Shown here: in pieces, positions 7,503 through 14,816 of the stretch
Position numbering within the stretch: position 1 is the stretch's first letter
Layout of the letters: the number at the start of each line of letters is the position of its first letter
DNA from: Endobacter medicaginis
Lineage (GTDB): Bacteria > Pseudomonadota > Alphaproteobacteria > Acetobacterales > Acetobacteraceae
DNA length: 64,000 nt
NCBI RefSeq assembly: GCF_014192375.1
Contig: NZ_JACHXV010000002.1
Location: 1 to 64,000 of the forward strand
Reading direction: 5' to 3'
Notes under the pieces: generated by a model
Database searches by the model: none
Told to the model about the DNA's origin: nothing
Seen by the model: the letters and a program-made list of their open reading frames with translations, nothing else
Position numbers and translations under genes: made by a program

Positions 7503-8009
7503 ATGTCAGACGTCACAAGCTGGCTCGCACTGGCGATTAGCGGCACTGCGCTCGGCTTGGGAGAATGGCGGGCTAGGAACCAAAGAAAGTCTCAGGCAGA
7601 AAAAGATACAGCGAAGCTTAGTCTGACCATTCAAGAGAGACTATTGTACGATGCAATACCAGAAGTCGAAATGGTGATAGTAAATTCAGGCTGGAGTGAG
7701 ATTACGCTCGACAGCATTGAATACGTGGTAAACGGTACATCGATACGAGACTCAAAAGACTCATATTCCATAACAGGGAAACGCCTGATTCGCGGACAGA
7801 AGTGCTCATTCAATATCGATTGGCAAGAAATATATCACAAGACAAAGCCGGAATCTGCCGAAATTGATATAACAGTACGTAGCACAATCGGTGACGTCTT
7901 CATATACAAAGGACTGAAGATAGATTTTCGCAGGGCAATTACTAAGATTCGTGAAATGCGGGCAGCCGATAAATCCGGATTGGTGTTCCTCGACCAATAT
8001 GACTACTGA
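7503..8009 (+). CDS. Hypothetical N-terminally anchored protein, AT-rich
   Basis: A 168-residue orphan. Residues about 5-20 (SWLALAISGTALGLGEW) form a short membrane anchor, followed by a charged stretch (RARNQRKSQAEKDTAK). The rest looks like a beta-sandwich, with alternating strands and the segment VEMVIVNSGWSEITLDSIEYVV, typical of small proteins that present an immunoglobulin-like fold on the cytoplasmic side of the membrane. The gene is clearly richer in A and T, with more Lys and Ile codons, than any other gene here, which points to recent acquisition. Function is unknown. It converges with and overlaps the next gene by 7 bases. Confidence 0.6.
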   Translation: MSDVTSWLALAISGTALGLGEWRARNQRKSQAEKDTAKLSLTIQERLLYDAIPEVEMVIVNSGWSEITLDSIEYVVNGTSIRDSKDSYSITGKRLIRGQKCSFNIDWQEIYHKTKPESAEIDITVRSTIGDVFIYKGLKIDFRRAITKIREMRAADKSGLVFLDQYDY

Positions 8010-8383
8010 ATCATAATTTCCGCCGCCAGATACGCCGCCACCCTCTCAAGTCCGCCCGGCTCGCACATCACATTCAGCGCCGACCGACCGGCGAACGCTT
8101 CATTCGGCTTGCGCACCCAAGCGTAGCCGCGCTCTGGGTCCGTGAATGCCATCCGCAGCGACCGGTGAATCGACAGCAGCAGCCCCAGGGACCTGGCATC
8201 GACAGGCCGCAGCTCGACCCGGCCAGCCCGCCATTCCGCCAGCTGTGCCGCATCGATGCCGAGCACCGCGCACTGCTGTGAATCCGACAGCTGCCAGCGC
8301 TCCATCAGCGCCAGCACGGCCTTCACCGCGGCCGCGGATTCGGCGTCGGTCGGCGTGTCGGAGCTGGCGGCGGGGGTGGACAT
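8003..8383 (-). CDS. Xre/MbcA/ParS-type antitoxin, solitary
   Basis: A 126-residue protein with the layout of MbcA/ParS/Xre antitoxins. An N-terminal helix-turn-helix (WQLSDSQQCAVLGIDAAQLAEW, residues about 30-51) is followed by the C-terminal toxin-binding domain with NEAFAGRSALNVMCEPGGLERVAAYL. The family normally neutralises a RES-domain NAD-degrading toxin encoded directly downstream. Here the downstream neighbour is the convergent orphan at 7503-8009, which is not a RES protein. So it is either a solitary regulator, a remnant, or paired with an unrelated toxin. An inverted repeat at 8468-8499 in its upstream region is a likely autoregulatory operator. Confidence 0.75.
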   Translation of the reverse strand: MSTPAASSDTPTDAESAAAVKAVLALMERWQLSDSQQCAVLGIDAAQLAEWRAGRVELRPVDARSLGLLLSIHRSLRMAFTDPERGYAWVRKPNEAFAGRSALNVMCEPGGLERVAAYLAAEIMIQ

Positions 8384-8467
8384 GGCGGCATGGTAGCAGG
8401 CGCGGCCGTGAGAACAGAAGTGGAATCTATGACGGGCCGACGGTCGCTAGATGCTTGTGATTGCTGA

Positions 8468-8499
8468 GTTATACCAAAAATCGGCGATTTGGGTATAAC
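8468..8499. promoter_or_regulatory. Operator-like inverted repeat
   Basis: GTTATACC (8468-8475) faces GGTATAAC (8492-8499), with the arms continuing inward as AAATC/GATTT around GGC. It lies between the antitoxin start (8383, minus) and a small plus-strand gene (8562), so it could control either. The TATAAC in the right arm could double as a -10 box. Confidence 0.5.
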
Positions 8500-8561
8500 T
8501 GTGAACGGGCGCTATCGTGTGTTATCAAACGGTCAGATTGGTACCATGTTCAGAGGTCGTG

Positions 8562-8717
8562 ATGGCTGAGGATGAGAAGGGCGGCGAGGGTATCGTGCCG
8601 GCTGAGCCTCCGGTGGTGGCTGATGATGGGGCGGCGACTGATGAGTTGCTGAAAACTGAGGTGGAGCGGGTGTTGCTGGAGAATGAGGCGGCGTTTCGGG
8701 AGCTAGTGAACCGCTGA
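8562..8717 (+). CDS. Possible small acidic protein
   Basis: A 51-residue frame starting MAEDEKGGEGIVPAEPPVVAD. The first half is acidic and disordered and the last 20 residues form an amphipathic helix (LLKTEVERVLLENEAAFREL). The ribosome binding site is poor and no family is recognised. Position next to an operator-like dyad and opposite the antitoxin gene is the only contextual support. It may be a small partner protein or not a gene. Confidence 0.35.
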   Translation: MAEDEKGGEGIVPAEPPVVADDGAATDELLKTEVERVLLENEAAFRELVNR

Positions 8718-9317
8718 CTAGCTCCAGGCCGAGAAAACTTATATCCGGACGGGATTGACACTCGCCTGCTCTGGCGGCGGCATCACGGAGCGCTGTGAAC
8801 CACACTTTGCCGCCTGTGCCGCCGGTCGATGTCGGGGCGCTCTTGAAACGAGTGCGGGATGGAAAAGCGTGATGATGGCTGAGCGCGAACACTGCGACGG
8901 TCATCGAGCGCATGCGCTGCAAAGCTGCGGTCAACGAAGGGCGGCTGCATGAGGCACGGCGGCTGTAGGTAGGCGGCGATTGGTTGGACCTGGAGCCCCG
9001 GGACGAAGGCGAGTAGTCAAGGTGTGATGCTCGTAGGCAGGTTGCCATCACGCGCCCACATCCGCACTGCACGGCGGCCACACCGCTTCCATCCTATATT
9101 TTTATAAGGCACCTAGCGCCTCGACAAGGTTGTCGGCTCAGCTGCGGTCTCCGAAAGCCCGGCCACTCGCTCGGATGCGAGCGCCATTTCGGTCGTCGAA
9201 GGTAGGGCATAAATCCCATCGCAATGGTATCATTGCCAACCATCCCTTGCTTTCGGTTCCATTCTAGTGGTATCTGAATTAGGTTCACGACACGTTACGA
9301 CCCATCAGGATGGAATA
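8718..9317. other. 600-base stretch without an intact gene
   Basis: No credible complete gene is seen. One plus-strand frame between 8876 and 9016 reads WLSANTATVIERMRCKAAV and then NEGRLHEARRL, a TAG at 8966, and WLDLEPRDEGE before the next stop. It has the composition of a small helical protein broken by a stop codon, so it may be a gene remnant. The rest shows nothing I can name. Confidence 0.35.
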
Positions 9318-10640
9318 ATGTCTGCTGAGCTCAATCTGCAGATTCACTTCGACGGCACATGGCATGATGCTGCAACGCTGCGGATTAACAACGCCAAGGC
9401 TGGCCATCGCAGCTCCGCCGACCTAGATTACAATATCGGATACTGGATGGCTCACGGAACCGTCTCAGGTGCCCCGCCCATTGATGACCGGGCTTTGTCC
9501 GTAGCATTCCCTATTACCATGGAGGCAAAGCAAGCGACCAATTGGCCGGCGTTCCTGCTTGACCTGCTTCCTCAGGGCGACGCGCGCACTCGAATCGCGA
9601 CTCAGCTGAGAATCGATGAGAATTCGCCAGAAGTTGAATTGCCCTTGCTAAGGCTTGCTGGCGGCTCTCCCATCGGCAACATTCGGGTTCAGCAAGCTTG
9701 GGAAGACGCGCAAAAGCTACATAAAGGCGTGGAAATCGTCGGTCTGTCGATGGATGACATAGCTCGTCGCGAAGAGCCGTTTTACGACATTGCACGCCGC
9801 TACGCGCTGCTGGCTGCTGGTTCGAGCGGCGTTCAGGGCGTGTGGCCCAAGTTGCTGCTCACGACTCGCGCTGATGGCATGCTGGCACCAGATTCCGTGG
9901 TGCCAGACGCCGAGGCAGCTGCGCACTTCATCGTCAAGACAGTGGCGCGCAAGAGCGAGAGGCATGATGCCCTCATCTTGCGTAGCGAACCCGGTTACAT
10001 CGAGACCGCGAGGGCGTTCGGTCTGCGCTGCGGGCAACCGCTGTTTTGCATAGGCGATTCACTGATGATTCCTCGCTTCGACCGCGAAATCATCAACGGC
10101 AGCGTTGTTCGTTATGGCCAGGAAAGTATCGTAGCGGCGGCTGGGATTGCTGAGTTCGCCTATTATACGAGCCATGAAGCTTATCTTGATGTCATAAAAC
10201 GAGTAACGACCAAACCAGAGGTCGAGGTCATCGAATACCTGAAGCGCGACATCATAGCGACTGCCATGGGTGACCCCGATAATCACGGCCGCAACACTGC
10301 CCTGACCAAACGACGCGATTATGTCGGACTGACACCGTTATTCGATTTTGCACCCATGCGCCTTAAGTATGATGTCTATCGCTCCACTCGGTGGGCGTGC
10401 GACGAAAAGCCTGTGCCATCGCCGTCTGGCATCCGTGCCATCTGCGCGGCCGTTGCTCGGGATACGAAGCTATACCCCGAGCAGGTGCTGCTCGCCCTGC
10501 AGGAATTGCTGCCGAATTTGCGCCGCATCCGCGAGCTTGCACAAAGTTGCGGTGTCCCGACTGATGAGTTGTCAAGCGTCACTGCGCGTGACCCGTTTGT
10601 GAACGCCGAAGTGCTGGTCAAATCCATCGAGGAGACATGA
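9318..10640 (+). CDS. hipA: HipA-family serine/threonine kinase toxin
   Basis: A 440-residue HipA-like protein kinase. HipA toxins phosphorylate a target (glutamyl-tRNA synthetase in E. coli) and halt growth until neutralised by HipB. Visible motifs: the N-terminal FLLDLLPQGDAR segment, the GSSGVQGVWPK glycine/serine loop that carries the autophosphorylation site in the family, HFIVK with the ATP-binding lysine, the catalytic GDPDNHGRN (Asp321, Asn326), and the metal-binding FDF (Asp343) in LTPLFDFAPM. All are intact, so the kinase should be active. The start at 9318 was chosen because it follows CAGGATGGAATA. The frame extends 17 codons further without a binding site. The toxin precedes its antitoxin, the reverse of E. 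coli hipBA. Confidence 0.85.
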   Translation: MSAELNLQIHFDGTWHDAATLRINNAKAGHRSSADLDYNIGYWMAHGTVSGAPPIDDRALSVAFPITMEAKQATNWPAFLLDLLPQGDARTRIATQLRIDENSPEVELPLLRLAGGSPIGNIRVQQAWEDAQKLHKGVEIVGLSMDDIARREEPFYDIARRYALLAAGSSGVQGVWPKLLLTTRADGMLAPDSVVPDAEAAAHFIVKTVARKSERHDALILRSEPGYIETARAFGLRCGQPLFCIGDSLMIPRFDREIINGSVVRYGQESIVAAAGIAEFAYYTSHEAYLDVIKRVTTKPEVEVIEYLKRDIIATAMGDPDNHGRNTALTKRRDYVGLTPLFDFAPMRLKYDVYRSTRWACDEKPVPSPSGIRAICAAVARDTKLYPEQVLLALQELLPNLRRIRELAQSCGVPTDELSSVTARDPFVNAEVLVKSIEET

Positions 10641-10641
10641 T

Positions 10642-10953
10642 ATGGTTGCAAGAAAGCTTGATTCCGAAGCCAATACACTGCGCGATGAGTTTTTCAGCAT
10701 GGCGAGGAACGGTGAGCTTGGCGTTGCCGATGGTGTTCGCCGGATGCGCGACATGCTGTCGATGACGCAACCCGAATTCGGCGAGCGGTTCGGGCTGACG
10801 AAGCGTCAGGTAAGCGAGCTGGAGAACGGACACGCTAACCCGAAAGCGGAAACCCTCGCGCGTCTCGGCAAGCCATTCGGTCTCAGTGTTGGATTCGTAC
10901 GCGACGCCGGTCTTCAGGCGACGAAAGCTGTTCGCCGAAAAAAGGACGCGTAG
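10642..10953 (+). CDS. hipB: HipB-like Xre-family antitoxin
   Basis: A 103-residue helix-turn-helix protein, one base after the hipA stop. Residues about 33-80 (MRDMLSMTQPEFGERFGLTKRQVSELENG, then NPKAETLARL) are a typical Xre/Cro domain. HipB-type proteins bind HipA and repress the operon. The end is basic (KAVRRKKDA). With the order toxin first, antitoxin supply depends on the same messenger, or on a promoter inside hipA. I see no strong promoter there. This is the last gene of the accessory block. Confidence 0.8.
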   Translation: MVARKLDSEANTLRDEFFSMARNGELGVADGVRRMRDMLSMTQPEFGERFGLTKRQVSELENGHANPKAETLARLGKPFGLSVGFVRDAGLQATKAVRRKKDA

Positions 10954-11029
10954 CTTCAGTGCCTCCGTCCGCCGAGGGATTGTATCTATGCCGCAACGCC
11001 TGCTACAAAAGCCGGATACAAACCGCCTG

Positions 11030-12574
11030 TTAAGTCTCTGAAATCGTTGACCTGAGCTGGAAATTCTGCGCTTCCAGGTCCCCCAGCCAAAGCTCCGAGA
11101 GGGCTTTCAGCGTGCCCACCGCTTCGATGCGAGCCCGGCGGCGTCGCAGATCCTCGATGAAGTCGGCGTGACGATCGAGGCCCCAGTCGCCGAAGGTCGA
11201 CAGTTTCAGGATGGACGCGGGGTCGGCATCCTGCGCCAGGGCGAGATCGGCCGGACCGAGATTGGGCTCGGCGATGCGCGGCAGACCGCCTTGATCGCCC
11301 AGGCCGGCCAGAGTGCGGCCGTAGACCGCGAGCAGGAAGGCCAGCCGGCGGTGGTCGCGGCCCCGGGCGAGAGTCTCGGCGATGGTATCGCCCAGAAAGA
11401 CCGGAATCTTCGAGGCGGTGTCAAAGGCGATGCGGGCAAGCTGGTCGCCGATCACCGGATTGGAGAACCGCCGCAACACCGCGTCGCGATAGGCGACCAG
11501 CTCCATCCCCGGAGGCGCAGTGAGCAGCGGGATCACGTCGCGGTCGAGGAAATCCTCCAGCAGTCGGCGCAGCCTGGGCTCGCCCATCGCCTCGTCGACG
11601 GTGGCAAAACCGGCTCCCAGACCCGGCAGGGCGAGCATGGTGTGTGACGCGTTCAGCATCCGGAGCTTGACCGACTCATAGGCGCCGACATCGTCGGTGA
11701 AGGTGACGCCCACCTGTTCCAGCTTCGGCCGCCCGCCGCTGAAACGGTCCTCGATCACCCACTGGGCAAAGTCCTCCGCGAATACCGGCAGCTTGTCGTC
11801 GATGCCGCTGGCCGCGTTGAGCGCCTCCGCCTTCTCGGCCAGCACCGCAGGGGTGATGCGGTCGACCATGCAGCTCGGGAAGGCGACGTTCGCCTCGATC
11901 CAGTCGGCGAGCCCGGGATCACGCGCACGGGCGAACGCCGTGAAGGCGCGCTTCGCCACCGCGCCGTTATGGCGCAGATTGTCGCAGCTCAGCACAGTGA
12001 ACGGCGCCGTCCCCGCCGCACGGCGTCGCGCGAGCGATTCGATCACGTAGCCGAACACCGTGTGCGGATGCCCCGGATGGGCGAGATCGCGCGCCACCGC
12101 CGGATGGTCGAGCCGGAAGGCGCCGGTCTGGGCGTCGATGTTGTAGCCGCCCTCGGTGATGGTCATGCTGACGATGCGGATCGCCGGGTCGTCCAGACGC
12201 TCCAACACGGCATCGTGGTCGCTTTCGTCACCGATGCCGGGGGCGAAGAAATACTCCACGATCGAGCCGATCACCTGCACCCGCGCCGGCGCATCCGCCG
12301 GGCACAGGGTGAGCGTGTAGAGATCGTCCTGGGCGGGAAAGGTCTCGGTCTTGAGGCGTTCGGTCGCGTCGTCGACGATGCCGATGCCACAGATGCCCCA
12401 GCCCTCGTTGCCCGGCAGCGACAGCAGCGCGTCGAGATACCAGGCCTGATGCGCGCGATGGAAATTGCCGACCGAGAAATGCGCGATCCCGGCCCGGACC
12501 GCGTCGCGGTCATAGCCGAAGCGGGCCACCGACCCGGGCAGTTCGGCCAGAGCCCCACGGTTGAGCGCGATCAT
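11030..12574 (-). CDS. Mannitol dehydrogenase-family polyol/hexuronate dehydrogenase
   Basis: A 514-residue NAD-dependent long-chain polyol dehydrogenase. It fits mannitol 2-dehydrogenase (mannitol to fructose) or fructuronate reductase. Family motifs are VGNFHRAHQAWYLD near residue 35, TITEGGYN, SCDNLRHNG in the Rossmann part, MVDRITP, and in the C-terminal domain KLRMLNASH, RFSNP and DTASKIP, which carry the catalytic Lys/Asn/His set. Length is close to the family norm. The start at 12574 follows GAGGGAACG. An upstream ATG adds 15 unlikely residues. It is the first core gene after the accessory block and stands alone, transcribed away from dnaQ's end. I cannot separate mannitol from fructuronate activity by eye. 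Confidence 0.85.
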   Translation of the reverse strand: MIALNRGALAELPGSVARFGYDRDAVRAGIAHFSVGNFHRAHQAWYLDALLSLPGNEGWGICGIGIVDDATERLKTETFPAQDDLYTLTLCPADAPARVQVIGSIVEYFFAPGIGDESDHDAVLERLDDPAIRIVSMTITEGGYNIDAQTGAFRLDHPAVARDLAHPGHPHTVFGYVIESLARRRAAGTAPFTVLSCDNLRHNGAVAKRAFTAFARARDPGLADWIEANVAFPSCMVDRITPAVLAEKAEALNAASGIDDKLPVFAEDFAQWVIEDRFSGGRPKLEQVGVTFTDDVGAYESVKLRMLNASHTMLALPGLGAGFATVDEAMGEPRLRRLLEDFLDRDVIPLLTAPPGMELVAYRDAVLRRFSNPVIGDQLARIAFDTASKIPVFLGDTIAETLARGRDHRRLAFLLAVYGRTLAGLGDQGGLPRIAEPNLGPADLALAQDADPASILKLSTFGDWGLDRHADFIEDLRRRRARIEAVGTLKALSELWLGDLEAQNFQLRSTISET

Positions 12575-12636
12575 GACAGGTTCGTTCCCTCTGTTCTCGT
12601 TGCACGCAGCATAACGCATCCAGGCGTGGGGGGATT

Positions 12637-12653
12637 GCGGGGCGCCGCCCCGC
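12637..12653 (-). terminator. Hairpin after dnaQ
   Basis: GCGGGGC, a GCC loop and GCCCCGC form a perfect 7-bp stem nine bases past the dnaQ stop. There is no T-run, so it is a weak or factor-assisted terminator at best. Confidence 0.35.
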
Positions 12654-12661
12654 GAATGCGC

Positions 12662-13336
12662 TTACGCGCCCCAGACAGGATCCGTCAGCCGGGCGACGAA
12701 GGCGGCATGGCGGGCAAGATCATCGGCGGGAACGAGGATCGGGCGGGGGATTCGAGCAGCGAGGTCGTGCGTGTAGGTGGCGGTGATGCGGGTGACGGAT
12801 TCCGCCAGCACCAGGCCGCGCTGGCGGCCGCCGGTCAGCTCGACATAGACCTCGGCGAGCAGCTTGCAGTCGAGCAGGGCGTTGTGGGTGGTGCGGGCCG
12901 AGAGGTCGATGTCGAAGCGGCGGCACAGCGCATCGAGCGAGTTGGGCAGGCCGGGGAAGCGGGCCTTGGCCATGGCGAGGGTGTCGATCATCCGGCCGGC
13001 GGCGAGCGAGGGCATCGACAGGCGGGCGAGTTCGGCGTTGATGAAGCCGAAATCGAACGGCGCGTTATGCGCAATGAGCGGATCGTCGCCGATGAACTCG
13101 AGGAAGTCGGCGATCACCGCGTCGAAGGTGGGCTTGCCGCGCAGGTCCTCGCGGGTGAAGCCGTGCACGCGCGAGGCTTCGGGGGGAATGTCGCGCTCGG
13201 GATCGATCAGCACGTGGTAGACGCGGCCGGTGGGCAGGTCGCGATGCAGTTCGAGGGCGGCGATCTCGATGACGCGGTCCCCGGTCAGCGGATCGAGACC
13301 GGTGGTCTCGGTGTCGAAGAGGACGGCGCGGCTCAT
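12662..13336 (-). CDS. dnaQ: DNA polymerase III epsilon subunit (proofreading exonuclease)
   Basis: A 224-residue DEDDh 3'-5' exonuclease that proofreads for DNA polymerase III. The Exo I motif FDTETTGLDP is at residues 7-16, Exo II AHNAPFDFGFINAEL in the middle, and Exo III THNALLDCKLL with the catalytic His and Asp after it. The C-terminal tail that binds the alpha subunit is present but divergent, as usual. The ATG at 13336 overlaps the coaE stop as ATGA, so the two are translationally coupled. A longer upstream frame is the shadow of coaE. The order aroE-coaE-dnaQ is common in alphaproteobacteria. Confidence 0.93.
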   Translation of the reverse strand: MSRAVLFDTETTGLDPLTGDRVIEIAALELHRDLPTGRVYHVLIDPERDIPPEASRVHGFTREDLRGKPTFDAVIADFLEFIGDDPLIAHNAPFDFGFINAELARLSMPSLAAGRMIDTLAMAKARFPGLPNSLDALCRRFDIDLSARTTHNALLDCKLLAEVYVELTGGRQRGLVLAESVTRITATYTHDLAARIPRPILVPADDLARHAAFVARLTDPVWGA

Positions 13337-13923
13337 CGGTGCTTCCTGTGCGCGAGCCAGCGTGCGAGCTGGCGGTAGGTCGACATCTTGCCGATGCCTG
13401 TCGAGAAGACGACATCGGCGCGCCGGCGGCGCTCGGCATCCGGCATCTGGCGGGCGATCAGGGCGTCGATCTCGGCCTCGCTCATGCGGCCACGGGCGCG
13501 CAGGCGGGCGCGCTGCACCGATCCCGGCGCGCTGACGACGATGATCTCGTCGCACAGGCGCCATGCGCCGCCTTCGAACAGCAGCGGGATGTCGAGCACC
13601 ACCAGCGAGCGGCCGGCGCGGCGGGCGCGGGCGAGGAAGCGGGTCTGCGCGTGACGGACCAGCGGGTGGATGATGGCTTCGAGGCGTTTCAGCGAGGCGG
13701 GATCGTTGGTCACACGAGCACGCAGTGCCGCGCGGTCGAGGGTGCCGTCGTGGACGGTGCCCGGAAAGGCGGCGGCGATGGGCGCGATGGCGGCGCCACC
13801 CGGGGCCTGGAGCGCATGGACCGCACGGTCGGCGTCAAAGACCGGGATGTGGCGGCGGCGGAACGTCGCGGCGGTGGTGGACTTGCCCATGCCGATGCCG
13901 CCGGTCAGGCCGATGATGCGCAT
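13333..13923 (-). CDS. coaE: Dephospho-CoA kinase
   Basis: A 196-residue P-loop kinase that phosphorylates the ribose 3'-hydroxyl of dephospho-CoA, the last step of coenzyme A synthesis. It starts MRIIGLTGGIGMGKSTT (P-loop GGIGMGKST). VFDADR supplies the catalytic Asp, and LVVLDIPLLFEGG and the LID-like RARLRARGRM segment follow. Length matches the family. The start overlaps the aroE stop by one base (TGATG) and the end overlaps dnaQ, so the three genes form one translation-coupled string. Confidence 0.93.
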   Translation of the reverse strand: MRIIGLTGGIGMGKSTTAATFRRRHIPVFDADRAVHALQAPGGAAIAPIAAAFPGTVHDGTLDRAALRARVTNDPASLKRLEAIIHPLVRHAQTRFLARARRAGRSLVVLDIPLLFEGGAWRLCDEIIVVSAPGSVQRARLRARGRMSEAEIDALIARQMPDAERRRRADVVFSTGIGKMSTYRQLARWLAHRKHR

Positions 13924-14816
13924 CAGCGTTCGGGGATGTCGGCGCCGACCAGGGCGGCCAGTGCGTCGTCGACCACCGGGTCGATGCCGAACCAGGCGGA
14001 AAACCCGCCGCGCGCCTGGTGCAGGAGCATGCCCAGGCCGCCGACGCAGCGCAGGCCACGCGCCTCGGCGGCGGCGAGAAAAGGGGTGAGTCGGGGGACA
14101 TAGACGATGTCGGCGACAGTGAGGCTGTCGGCGGCGGCTGCGAGGTCGGGCGTGAGTGCGGGCGTGCCGCCCATGCCCGCGGAGGTGGTGTTGACCAGCA
14201 GGGCGAAGCGGCCGAGCGCGGCAGCCCAGTCGGCCCAGTCGAGGCGGGCGAGTCCGGGCAGCGCGGCGCAGAGGGCCTCGGCGCGTTCGGGAGTGCGGTT
14301 GGCGATGGTGACGGGCACGCCGAGCCCGAGCAGGCCTGCCGCGATGGCGCGGGCGGAGCCGCCGGCGCCGAGGATCAGCGCCGGACCGGCAAGCGGATCG
14401 ACGCCATGGGCGCGGAGGTTGTCGAGGAAGCCGGTGCCGTCCGTGCACAGCCCGTGGATGCGGCCATCTTCGGTGAACACCAGCGTGTTGGCGGCCCCTG
14501 CCCCGCGCGCGCTGTCGTCGAGGCTGTCACACAGCGCGAAGGCGGCTTCCTTGTGCGGCAGTGTGATATTGACGCCGCGAAAGCCGCAGGCGCGCAGGCC
14601 GCTCAGCGCCTCGGCGAGACGTCCGGGGGCGACGGGCAGCGGCACATAGGCGCCGTCGAGGCCGTAGCGGGCGAGCCAGTGATTGTGCAGTGCGGGCGAG
14701 CGGGAATGCGTGACCGGCCAGCCGATCACGCCTGCGAGGCGGGCGGCGCCGGTGATGCGGGACTCGGACAAGGCGGGGTGCGGCAGGCTGGACACGATCC
14801 GATCATGCCCCTTCAC
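13923..14816 (-). CDS. aroE: Shikimate dehydrogenase
   Basis: A protein of about 297 residues that reduces 3-dehydroshikimate to shikimate with NADPH. Visible motifs are GWPVTHSRSPALHN (shikimate-binding serines), GVNITLPHKEAAF with the catalytic Lys, TDGTGF with the Asp, the GAGGSARA nucleotide loop, ANRTPERA specifying NADP, and LVNTTSAGM. I chose GTG 14816 because TTGGAGG stands seven bases before it; it then overlaps the end of the dctA-like gene by 14 bases. GTG 14795 is the other candidate. It is followed without a gap by coaE and dnaQ. Confidence 0.9.
   Translation of the reverse strand: MKGHDRIVSSLPHPALSESRITGAARLAGVIGWPVTHSRSPALHNHWLARYGLDGAYVPLPVAPGRLAEALSGLRACGFRGVNITLPHKEAAFALCDSLDDSARGAGAANTLVFTEDGRIHGLCTDGTGFLDNLRAHGVDPLAGPALILGAGGSARAIAAGLLGLGVPVTIANRTPERAEALCAALPGLARLDWADWAAALGRFALLVNTTSAGMGGTPALTPDLAAAADSLTVADIVYVPRLTPFLAAAEARGLRCVGGLGMLLHQARGGFSAWFGIDPVVDDALAALVGADIPER

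Noticed and set aside
7503-8009. RES-domain toxin for the adjacent antitoxin
   Set aside because: The protein lacks the Arg-Glu-Ser residues and fold pattern, has a membrane anchor and is encoded convergently.
10954-11029. tRNA or attachment site at the right edge of the accessory block
   Set aside because: No cloverleaf can be drawn; only a weak TTGTATC/GATACAA dyad (10980-11021) is present.
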